Notes under the pieces: generated by a model
The model's input: the letters and a program-made list of their open reading frames with translations, nothing else
What the model was told of the DNA's origin: nothing
Databases searched by the model: none
From: an uncultured Sutterella sp.
GTDB lineage: Bacteria > Pseudomonadota > Gammaproteobacteria > Burkholderiales > Burkholderiaceae_F
DNA length: 5,602 nt
NCBI GenBank assembly: GCA_900554675.1
Contig: USIM01000064.1
Coordinates: 1 to 5,602 of the forward strand
Reading direction: 5' to 3'
Position numbers and translations under genes: made by a program
Shown: in pieces, positions 1-5,602 of the stretch
Numbering within the stretch: the first letter of the stretch is position 1
Layout of the letters: every line of letters begins with the position of its first letter

Positions 1-964
1 CTTCAATATCGACATTAATCTTGGCCTTCGGATAACGTTGGCGCAAAACTTCAGTCACACTTAACACATAAGCCTTACGAGCCTCGTACTTAGCATTATC
101 AAAGTCACGGATATTGAGTTGAAGATGAGCGCGAGCCGGATTAGCCGTCATTGTCTTAAACCAATAGTAGCCGTCGCGTTCATCCGTGTTTTCAGGCGTC
201 TCTAAACGGTTAAAGCTATTAATCAAGTCTTGAGCAATCAAGATGGGATTGACCAAAACGCCCTTGGCTGCACACGGGTGGGTTGTCACCCCTTCGATAT
301 CAAAGTGGCATTCGGCGGCGTTGTATGTTTCATAGACTACTTCGCCCAAGTCTTCGCCATCAACCGTGTAAGCGAAATCAACCTTAAACTTGTCTAAGTC
401 TAAGAGCTTGGCGCCACGCAAACCCGTTTCTTCATCGGGAACGAAAGCCACACGAATATCACCGTGCGGGAGTTGCTCCGTTACCATGATTTCAAGCATG
501 GTCATAACATTGGTGACGCCGGCCTTATTATCGGCCCCTAAAACGCTCGTACCGTCCGTGAAAATTATGAATTGATCGCGATAGCGTTCAAGCTCCGGGT
601 GGTCAGCCACACGAATCCAAATGTCCTTTTCTTTATTGAGGCAAACATCACCCCCGACATAATGAATCACTTGGGGATGAATATCGGCAGATAAACCCAC
701 ATCCACCGTGTCCATATGGGCCACAAAACCTACGGGCTTCACACCTTCGACATTGGCCGGCAAAAGCCCCGTCACAATGGCGTTTTCATCCGTTTGAACT
801 TCTTTAAGCCCTAAATGTTTGAGCTGAGCTTCCAAAACTTTGGCCATATCCCATTGCGTCTCGGTCGACGGAACGGTCTTCACCTTCGGGTCGCTCTGAC
901 TCGTAATCGCCAAATAACCTAAAAAGCGTTCAATCAAAGCGTGTGACTTTTGCTCGTGGTCCAT
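1..964 (-). CDS. pepT: Peptidase T (tripeptide aminopeptidase), C-terminus cut by window edge
   Basis: Cytosolic zinc aminopeptidase of the M20B family that removes the N-terminal residue from tripeptides. I translated 321 codons without a stop; the family is usually about 410 residues, so roughly the last 90 lie outside the window. Visible motifs are the first metal-ligand motif HMDTVD (His83, Asp85), TDGTSVLGADNKAG with the bridging Asp145, VPDEETG with catalytic Glu178 and ligand Glu179, and YTVDGEDLGE with Asp202. The dimerisation (lid) domain follows from about residue 215 (THPCAAKG at 228-235). The last His ligand is expected beyond the edge. The ATG at 964 is preceded by a strong GGAGG (973-977) with an 8-nt spacer. 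It lies on the same strand as pstA but behind a hairpin, so it is probably a separate transcription unit. Family assignment from motifs is firm; substrate range is inferred. Confidence 0.95.
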   Translation of the reverse strand, partial: MDHEQKSHALIERFLGYLAITSQSDPKVKTVPSTETQWDMAKVLEAQLKHLGLKEVQTDENAIVTGLLPANVEGVKPVGFVAHMDTVDVGLSADIHPQVIHYVGGDVCLNKEKDIWIRVADHPELERYRDQFIIFTDGTSVLGADNKAGVTNVMTMLEIMVTEQLPHGDIRVAFVPDEETGLRGAKLLDLDKFKVDFAYTVDGEDLGEVVYETYNAAECHFDIEGVTTHPCAAKGVLVNPILIAQDLINSFNRLETPENTDERDGYYWFKTMTANPARAHLQLNIRDFDNAKYEARKAYVLSVTEVLRQRYPKAKINVDIE

Positions 965-972
965 AACGTTTA

Positions 973-977
973 CCTCC
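973..977 (-). promoter_or_regulatory. Strong ribosome binding site of pepT
   Basis: GGAGG on the minus strand, 8 nt before the ATG at 964. It fixes the pepT start. It begins only a few bases after the pst hairpin's T-run, leaving almost no room for a promoter between hairpin and gene. Confidence 0.8.
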
Positions 978-980
978 ATA

Positions 981-1019
981 CAAAATGGGCTTATAGTCAA
1001 TTAAATAACTATAAGCCCA
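981..1019 (-). terminator. Probable intrinsic terminator of the pst operon (12-bp perfect stem)
   Basis: The arms at 1019-1008 and 997-986 are exact reverse complements of 12 bases (TGGGCTTATAGT / ACTATAAGCCCA), separated by a 10-nt AT-rich loop. Read on the minus strand, the stem is followed by TTTTG (985-981), a short U-run. The hairpin sits 30 nt after the pstA stop. The stem is AT-rich in its upper half and the U-run is short, so termination may be partial. No gene converges from the other side. The palindrome is seen directly; terminator function is inferred. Confidence 0.7.
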
Positions 1020-1027
1020 AATTTGGG
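1016..1027. repeat. Perfect 12-bp palindrome CCCAAATTTGGG
   Basis: A self-complementary 12-mer that overlaps the outer end of the upstream arm of the pst terminator hairpin by four bases. Its GGG (minus strand, 1018-1016) can pair with the CCC either just upstream or in the far terminator arm, but not both. It could be a protein-binding dyad, a minor alternative fold, or chance. Confidence 0.4.
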
Positions 1028-1048
1028 AAAAAAGAATAATCGAAAGTC

Positions 1049-1930
1049 CTACTGACGAGCTAACTTCTTCTGTGCACGAGAGCGGATGGTCAAAGCAACA
1101 GCGTTAAGACCCAAAACCATCAACACCAACACAAAGGCCGTACCGTATTGCAAGGGTAAACTGGCTTCGACGTCAACGCTTGAAGTGGCCAACACATAAA
1201 TGTGATACGGCAACGACATCACCGGATCCATCACGGAGTGCGTCATCGTGGGCGTGTAGAAAACCGCAGCCGTGTACATGATGGCAGCCGTCTCACCTGC
1301 AACGCGTGAAAGTGCCAGAATGTTCCCGGTCAAAAGACCGGGTAAGGCAGCCGGCAACACAATCTTAAAAATCGTTTGCTTTTTCGTGGCACCCAAAGCC
1401 AAAGAGGCTTCACGCCAAGCTTGGGGAACTTGGTTTAATGCGGCTTCTGTCGTATTAATGACGATCGGCAAGGCTAAAAGCGCCAACGTCAAAATACCGG
1501 ATAAAAGGCTCACACCAAAGCCACAGAACGTCACAAAGAATGTCAAACCGAAAAGACCAAAGATCACGGAAGGCACACCGGACAAATTCGATACTGCTAA
1601 ACGCACACCTGAAACAAAGCGGCCTTGACCACCGTATTCCGTCAAATATAAAGCAGAGGCCACACCTAAAGGCAGGGCAATCACCGTGGCTCCGACTGCC
1701 AAATAGAAGGTGCCGACGATGCAAGGCCAGATGCCGCCTGCGGTCATCATTTCACGAGGCGATTCAGAGAAAAATTCCCAAGAAAGGGCCGGCAATGCGT
1801 TATCAATCAAGTAAAACAAGATGGCAACAATAGCGCCGACCGTAATTAAGGTCGCTGCACGCATTAAATTTAAGCCAATAAATTCTGCAACGTAACGTCC
1901 ATTGGAAGAACGAGCTTTTGAAACTGTCAT
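1049..1930 (-). CDS. pstA: Phosphate ABC transporter permease PstA
   Basis: Inner-membrane permease that pairs with PstC to form the phosphate channel of the Pst importer. It is 293 residues from the chosen start, normal for PstA. About six hydrophobic segments are visible (near 22-42, 67-90, 115-137, 140-160, 198-220 and 260-281). The ABC-permease coupling loop with the EAA signature is at about 174-198 (WREASLALGATKKQ...LPAALPG), the contact site for the ATPase. It is followed by SRVAGETA (about 208-215), whose Arg and Glu match residues implicated in transport in E. coli. Start choice: the frame is open back to a GTG at 1945, but AGGAG at 1936-1940 is 5 nt before the ATG at 1930 and only 2 nt before the ATG at 1933, so 1930 is favoured. 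The gene follows the pstC stop closely and is surely co-transcribed. No pstB follows it. Confidence 0.95.
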   Translation of the reverse strand: MTVSKARSSNGRYVAEFIGLNLMRAATLITVGAIVAILFYLIDNALPALSWEFFSESPREMMTAGGIWPCIVGTFYLAVGATVIALPLGVASALYLTEYGGQGRFVSGVRLAVSNLSGVPSVIFGLFGLTFFVTFCGFGVSLLSGILTLALLALPIVINTTEAALNQVPQAWREASLALGATKKQTIFKIVLPAALPGLLTGNILALSRVAGETAAIMYTAAVFYTPTMTHSVMDPVMSLPYHIYVLATSSVDVEASLPLQYGTAFVLVLMVLGLNAVALTIRSRAQKKLARQ

Positions 1931-1935
1931 CATGA

Positions 1936-1940
1936 CTCCT
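1936..1940 (-). promoter_or_regulatory. Ribosome binding site of pstA, overlapping the pstC stop
   Basis: AGGAG on the minus strand begins inside the pstC TAG stop codon (1941-1939). A ribosome finishing pstC therefore covers this site, suggesting translational coupling that keeps the two permease subunits in balance. Spacing decides for the ATG at 1930 over the ATG at 1933 or the GTG at 1945. Confidence 0.7.
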
Positions 1941-2814
1941 AGCACTTACCGATTTGATATTTTTTCGTGAAGTAAAACGCCGTTGCATTAAAGATAAACG
2001 TCGTCACGAAAAGCACTAAACCGGTGGCAAACAATGCGTGATAGTGAGTGGAACCCACAGCGGCTTCTGCGGCAATGGAAGCGGTCATCGGACGCAAGGG
2101 ATCGAAGAAGCTTTCAGGAATAATGGCTGCACCGCCGGCCACCATCAAAACCACCATCGTTTCGCCCAATGCACGAGAAATACCCAACATCACAGCCGTT
2201 CCGATACCACCCAAAGCGTAACGAAATTGCACCTTATAGAGCGTTTCCCAACGCGTTGCGCCCAAGGCCAAAGAGGCTTCGGATAAAGCGGTCGGCACAT
2301 TTCGAAGAGCGTCTTCAGAAATGGAGCAAATAAAGGGAACACACATGAGGCTCAACATCACGGAGGCATTCATCCAGTTAAGACCGGAATCAAGACCCAA
2401 GGTGTTTTGAAGCCAGGGAGCAACCAAAACCATCCCCAAGAAACCGATAATTACCGAGGGCAAGGCTGCCAACAATTCGATCGCGGGCTTTACAACCTGA
2501 CGCACAGAAGGCGTAGCAAAGTAGGCCAAATACGCCGCCGTCAATAAGCCGATCGGCAATGAAATTAAGGTCGTGGTTGCTGCCACACAAAGGCTAGCCA
2601 CCAACAAAGCACCGATTTCAAAATCAGGCGTGCCACCCGTCGGATACCATTCGGTACCGAATAAGAATCGGAAGAAAGAAACTTCGCTAAAAAGCGGCAA
2701 CGCTTGAGAAAGAAGGAAAACCAAAATGGCAGCCAACGCTAAGATTGAAGCAAAAGCGATGACTGCCAATTGTGTTTCAAACCCTTCTCGACGTTTCGTT
2801 AAAACATTGGTCAT
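1939..2814 (-). CDS. pstC: Phosphate ABC transporter permease PstC
   Basis: Inner-membrane partner of PstA. It is 291 residues, somewhat shorter than the E. coli protein (about 319) but within the family. Hydrophobic segments lie at about 16-38, 67-99, 111-133, 148-166, 202-228 and 258-281. A short periplasmic stretch after the first segment contains FGTEWYPTGG (52-61), typical of PstC. The EAA coupling loop is at about 179-205 (SEASLALGATRWET), followed by SRALGETM (213-220), the conserved Arg/Glu motif linked to phosphate transport in E. coli PstC. The ATG at 2814 is 33 nt after the pstS stop. No Shine-Dalgarno precedes it; the gap is pyrimidine-rich instead. The downstream pstA ribosome site overlaps its stop codon. 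The neighbours and the family motifs make the assignment firm. Confidence 0.95.
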   Translation of the reverse strand: MTNVLTKRREGFETQLAVIAFASILALAAILVFLLSQALPLFSEVSFFRFLFGTEWYPTGGTPDFEIGALLVASLCVAATTTLISLPIGLLTAAYLAYFATPSVRQVVKPAIELLAALPSVIIGFLGMVLVAPWLQNTLGLDSGLNWMNASVMLSLMCVPFICSISEDALRNVPTALSEASLALGATRWETLYKVQFRYALGGIGTAVMLGISRALGETMVVLMVAGGAAIIPESFFDPLRPMTASIAAEAAVGSTHYHALFATGLVLFVTTFIFNATAFYFTKKYQIGKC

Positions 2815-2847
2815 AGCGATCAGAGAGAAGTTTGAAGAGAAGTTCGA

Positions 2848-3663
2848 TTAGCGAGCAACCGGAACGAAGCCCACTTCCTTCACAGAAGCTTGACCGTCCT
2901 TGCTCAAGGCGTAGTTGATCAAAGCCTTCGTGTCGGCATTAGCGTGATTGTTCGTAAAGAGATACAACTCACGAGACAAGGGCCATTCAAACGTTTCTGC
3001 CGTCTTCATCGTGGCCTTCACACCACCGATGGACAAGGCCTTGATGTCCTTGGTCAAATAGCCCAAACCGACATAACCGATAGCGTTCGGGTTCTTAGCA
3101 ATCGTTTGCAACACAGCACCGTTACTGGCTTGCAAGAGTGCGCGTTGTTGAACACGTTCACCCTTCATTACCAAGGATTCCCACGTTTCAAACGTACCCG
3201 AAGAGGAGTCACGGGAGACGACCGTGATACGAGCATTCTTACCGCCAACATCCTTCCAGTTCGTGATACGACCGGCATAGATGTCACGAATTTGTTGCAA
3301 GGTCAAATCCTTCACGCCATTGCGAGGATTGATCACCGGGACGATAGCGTCAATGGCCACCACATGACGAACAGCTTCGTTGCCACTCTTTTTCATGTTT
3401 TCAACTTCGGCAGACTTCATATCACGGCTAGCCATGGCCACATCGGTCGTGTTTTCCATCAAAGCCTTGATGCCGTGGCCAGAACCGCCACCGGAAAGAG
3501 ACACTTGAATGGAGGGGTTAGCCTTCATGAAATTTTCCGTAATCTTTTGCATGGCAGGCAAAACCGTGGTCGAACCATTGACCACCACATTACCGGCAGA
3601 AGCCGCCAAACTTGCCAAGCCCATCACAGAAGCTACCAAAACAGAAACCATCGTACGTTTCAT
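2848..3663 (-). CDS. pstS: Periplasmic phosphate-binding protein PstS
   Basis: Captures inorganic phosphate in the periplasm and hands it to PstC/PstA. The 271-residue protein starts with a Sec signal peptide: KR at 2-3, a hydrophobic core at about 5-20 and a likely cut after ASA (21-23). There is no lipobox cysteine, so it should be soluble. Phosphate-site motifs are visible: NGSTTVLP (29-36), GGGSGHGIKAL (58-68), DVAMASRDM (74-82) and RDSSSGTFE (151-159), the Arg/Ser/Thr loop that grips phosphate. IDAIVPVINPRN at 104-115 is also typical of the family. It is shorter than E. coli PstS (about 346), matching the compact PstS subfamily. The ATG at 3663 has AAGGA (3673-3677) 9 nt upstream. It is the first gene of the pst operon, directly behind the Pho-box array. 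Confidence 0.95.
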   Translation of the reverse strand: MKRTMVSVLVASVMGLASLAASAGNVVVNGSTTVLPAMQKITENFMKANPSIQVSLSGGGSGHGIKALMENTTDVAMASRDMKSAEVENMKKSGNEAVRHVVAIDAIVPVINPRNGVKDLTLQQIRDIYAGRITNWKDVGGKNARITVVSRDSSSGTFETWESLVMKGERVQQRALLQASNGAVLQTIAKNPNAIGYVGLGYLTKDIKALSIGGVKATMKTAETFEWPLSRELYLFTNNHANADTKALINYALSKDGQASVKEVGFVPVAR

Positions 3664-3721
3664 TTTCTTTTTTCCTTTAAAAAGAATTTAGGATTATTTA
3701 AGTCATTTGAACTTGGGTGGT

Positions 3722-3727
3722 ATTTTG
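3722..3727 (-). promoter_or_regulatory. pstS: Candidate -10 element of the pstS promoter
   Basis: CAAAAT on the minus strand matches TATAAT at four of six bases. It starts 10 nt after the GTCAC of the last Pho-box unit, the spacing I recall for the E. coli phoA promoter, where the Pho box replaces the -35. No good -35 hexamer is needed or seen. This would give a leader of about 50 nt before the pstS ATG. The spacing is the main support. Confidence 0.5.
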
Positions 3728-3737
3728 AAGGGCACGT

Positions 3738-3808
3738 GTGACGAGTCTGTGACGAAAACGTGAAGATTTAATGACGGCTTTGATGGTTTTATGACAATTT
3801 GATGACAA
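3738..3808 (-). promoter_or_regulatory. Array of seven PhoB (Pho-box) half-sites upstream of pstS
   Basis: On the minus strand, toward pstS, seven units share a TCA core: TTGTCAT, TTGTCAT, CCATCAA, CCGTCAT, TCTTCAC, TCGTCAC, TCGTCAC. Their cores (plus-strand TGA at 3803, 3792, 3781, 3772, 3761, 3750 and 3739) are spaced 11, 11, 9, 11, 11 and 11 bp. PhoB binds direct repeats of TGTCA-like half-sites every 11 bp, so this array in front of pstS is as expected for phosphate-starvation induction. Units 3 and 5 are the weakest. The repeats and spacing are seen directly; PhoB binding is inferred from family knowledge. No regulator gene is present in the window. Confidence 0.85.
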
Positions 3809-3847
3809 CCAAAAGTAAGAGCCCCTTATAGACGTTAATTGAGGCGA

Positions 3848-5602
3848 TTAATCCGCTTTTTCCTTGTGTTCCAAGAAGGGAGACTTGCCTTCTTCATCGT
3901 CATCATCTTCTCGACGAACGGGCTTTTTACTCACAAACCAGGTAAAAAAGACAGGCACAAAGATCACCGCAATGAAGGTGGCCATGAACATCCCGCCTAA
4001 AACACCCGTACCCATGGACTGACGAGCGGCAGCGCCCGGGCCCGTTGCAATCGCAAGCGGCAACACACCAAGGATGAAGGCCAACGACGTCATCAAAATC
4101 GGGCGCAAGCGCAAGGACACGGCTTCAAGGGCTGCATCAAAAACGCTCTTACCAGATTCTAATTTTTGCGCAGCAAATTCCACAATCAAAATGGCGTTCT
4201 TTGCCGTCAAACCGATCAACACCAAAAGACCGATTTGGAAATAGATGTCGTTTGAAAGCCCTCTGCAATAGGTTGCCACCAACGCCCCCAAAACCGAGAA
4301 CGGGACCGACAACACCACGGCAATCGGCAATGACCAACGTTCGTATTGGGCAGCCAAAATCAAGAAGACAACCAAAATCCCGAAGACCACTGCTGTGGTG
4401 GCTGATGCCCCCAAGCGCTTTTCTTGGAAAGCTTGATCCACCCAACCGATGGCATAGCCTTCAGGCAAGATTTGCTCGGCAATGCGTTCAACTTCCGCAA
4501 TAGCTTCACCCGAACTCACCCCATGAATGGCTTGGCCCATAAAGCGAGCCGATAAGTAACCGTTCATTCTGGCCAACGTTTCAGCGCCCGACGTACGCTC
4601 CCAAGTCACAAGTGAGGACAAGGGAATCATTTCGCCTGCTTGCGAACGAACCCAAGCACGACCTAAATGTTCCGGCTTCATACGGTATTGGCTATCGGCT
4701 TGCATGATGACGCGATTGATCTTACCGTTACGCGTGAAGTCATTGATGTAGTTGCTGCCCATAAAGGTTGACAGCGTCTCGTAGATTTCATCAATGGAAA
4801 CGCCCAAAGCCAAAGCCTTTGCTTCATCAACGTTTACCATCAGCATGGGCGACTCGGCCTTGGCCGTGGTACGCAAACTCGTCAAAATGGACGATTTTTC
4901 CAATTCGGAAATGAAAAGGTCTGCCACTTGTTGAAGAACCAACGGATCGTCGTTTTCACGGGCTTGAAGGTAACCCGAGAAACCTGCGGCAGAGCCCAAA
5001 CCACGAATCGGAGCGGGCGTTGAGGCTACCCCCGTTCCTTCGGTTAACTCTCGTCCGAGTTGATTCAATTGCGAAGCGATGTCATTGGCCGTATTTTCGC
5101 GATCATCCCAATGCTCCAACTTAAGAAAGAACGTCGCGGCATTTTGTCGCACGTCATTGGCCACCGTATCAAAACCGGTCAACGTTAAGATGGAGGATAC
5201 CCCTTCAATCTTTTCCATCCCTTGACGAAGCTCTTCAGCTACTTTTTCTGTTCGTCCTAAAGCAGAGCCTTCCGGTAAAGTCAGACTCATTCTCACCATC
5301 CCTTGGTCTTCCCGCGGGACAAAGGAGGTCGGCGTCACTTGCAACATGGCCCAGCAAGCCCCAATAACGCCCAAAAGAATTAAGCCACTTGCCACACGGT
5401 GGTGCAACGCCAAACCGACCCATCGTTGGAAGAAATGGGTATAACGCCCCAAAGCCAAATTAAAGCGTCTAAAGAAAGCGTGTGGTTCACCCTCACGGTG
5501 CTTGAGCATCAACGCGCAAAGCGCAGGCGTCAACGTCAAGGCCACAAAGCCCGATAAGATCACTGACACGGTAATGGTGATAGCGAATTGACGATAAAGT
5601 TC
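3848..5602 (-). CDS. RND multidrug efflux transporter (HAE-1/AcrB-MexB type), C-terminal 584 residues
   Basis: Inner-membrane pump of a tripartite drug-efflux system that exchanges protons for hydrophobic drugs and works with a periplasmic adaptor and an outer-membrane channel. The frame stays open to the window edge, and the first visible residues (ELYRQFAITITVS) match the stretch before TM6, so about 450 N-terminal residues are missing; the internal GTG at 5569 is not a start. Visible in order: TM6 ending in LTPALCALMLK, TM7 (about 70-89), FVPREDQG, the second porter/docking half with GSNYINDF (about 282-289), SQYRMKPEHLG and GEMIPLSSL, then TM8-TM12 (about 400-557). Proton-relay residues Lys in GLTAKNAIL (about 468) and Thr in MGTGVLGG (about 532) are present. 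The protein ends in an acidic tail, REDDDDEEG. Neither adaptor nor outer-membrane gene is in the window, so substrate and exact ortholog cannot be named. Confidence 0.95.
   Translation of the reverse strand, partial: ELYRQFAITITVSVILSGFVALTLTPALCALMLKHREGEPHAFFRRFNLALGRYTHFFQRWVGLALHHRVASGLILLGVIGACWAMLQVTPTSFVPREDQGMVRMSLTLPEGSALGRTEKVAEELRQGMEKIEGVSSILTLTGFDTVANDVRQNAATFFLKLEHWDDRENTANDIASQLNQLGRELTEGTGVASTPAPIRGLGSAAGFSGYLQARENDDPLVLQQVADLFISELEKSSILTSLRTTAKAESPMLMVNVDEAKALALGVSIDEIYETLSTFMGSNYINDFTRNGKINRVIMQADSQYRMKPEHLGRAWVRSQAGEMIPLSSLVTWERTSGAETLARMNGYLSARFMGQAIHGVSSGEAIAEVERIAEQILPEGYAIGWVDQAFQEKRLGASATTAVVFGILVVFLILAAQYERWSLPIAVVLSVPFSVLGALVATYCRGLSNDIYFQIGLLVLIGLTAKNAILIVEFAAQKLESGKSVFDAALEAVSLRLRPILMTSLAFILGVLPLAIATGPGAAARQSMGTGVLGGMFMATFIAVIFVPVFFTWFVSKKPVRREDDDDEEGKSPFLEHKEKAD

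Noticed and set aside
390..575. 61-codon plus-strand frame near the left end
   Set aside because: It lies antisense to pepT, whose PDEETG and GADNKAG motifs are encoded exactly here.
1272..1833. Plus-strand open frames of 118 and 97 codons within pstA
   Set aside because: Both are antisense to a clear permease gene, have basic low-complexity translations and show no support as genes.
1931..1945. Longer PstA starting at GTG 1945 or ATG 1933
   Set aside because: The ribosome site AGGAG lies inside the longer version and is too close (2 nt) to the ATG at 1933; the ATG at 1930 has workable spacing.
3693..3698. AATAAT as the pstS -10 element
   Set aside because: It is a better hexamer than CAAAAT but lies about 40 nt past the last Pho-box unit and has no -35 at the right distance, so it does not fit PhoB activation.
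2890..3741. 283-codon open frame on the plus strand, antisense to pstS and running into the Pho-box array
   Set aside because: It mirrors pstS codon structure, its translation shows no recognisable domain, and pstS has full family motifs. A coding overlap here is far less likely than a shadow frame.
3809..3847. Terminator for the RND gene between its stop and the Pho array
   Set aside because: Only weak possibilities are visible (GCCTC pairing with GGGGC across a 15-nt loop, or TAAGG with TCTTA across 3 nt), each with a G-U pair and a poor T-run. Not enough to call; the RND transcript may read into the pst region or end by Rho.
5567..5569. GTG 5569 as the start of the RND gene
   Set aside because: The frame continues upstream to the window edge with conserved RND sequence (ELYRQFAITIT), so this is an internal valine codon.

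Overview
The window looks like chromosomal DNA of a Gram-negative proteobacterium. The evidence is a tripartite-pump inner-membrane protein (HAE-1/AcrB type), a periplasmic phosphate-binding protein with a Sec signal, and PhoB-type operator repeats. By eye the base composition is a little under 50% GC, and gene content and protein style would fit a gut betaproteobacterium (Sutterellaceae-like). That taxonomic guess is inference only.

All five real genes lie on the minus strand, so reading order runs from high to low coordinates. (1) >5602..3848: C-terminal part of an RND multidrug-efflux transporter, cut by the window edge. (2) 3847..3664: a 184-bp intergenic region with a seven-unit array of Pho-box half-sites (3738-3808) and a plausible -10 (3722-3727). 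(3) 3663..1049: pstS, pstC and pstA, the binding protein and the two permeases of the high-affinity phosphate ABC importer. (4) 1048..965: a short gap holding a perfect 12-bp stem hairpin that probably terminates the pst transcript. (5) 964..<1: pepT, peptidase T, cut at its C-terminus by the window edge.

PstS captures phosphate in the periplasm and delivers it to the PstC/PstA channel. Under phosphate starvation PhoB is expected to bind the array and drive pstSCA. The most notable point is what is absent: the ATPase gene pstB and the regulator phoU, which usually follow pstA, are not here. The hairpin and pepT come instead, so the ATPase must be encoded elsewhere. The rest of the window is ordinary. 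I found no RNA genes, mobile elements, CRISPR arrays or clear signs of recent transfer.
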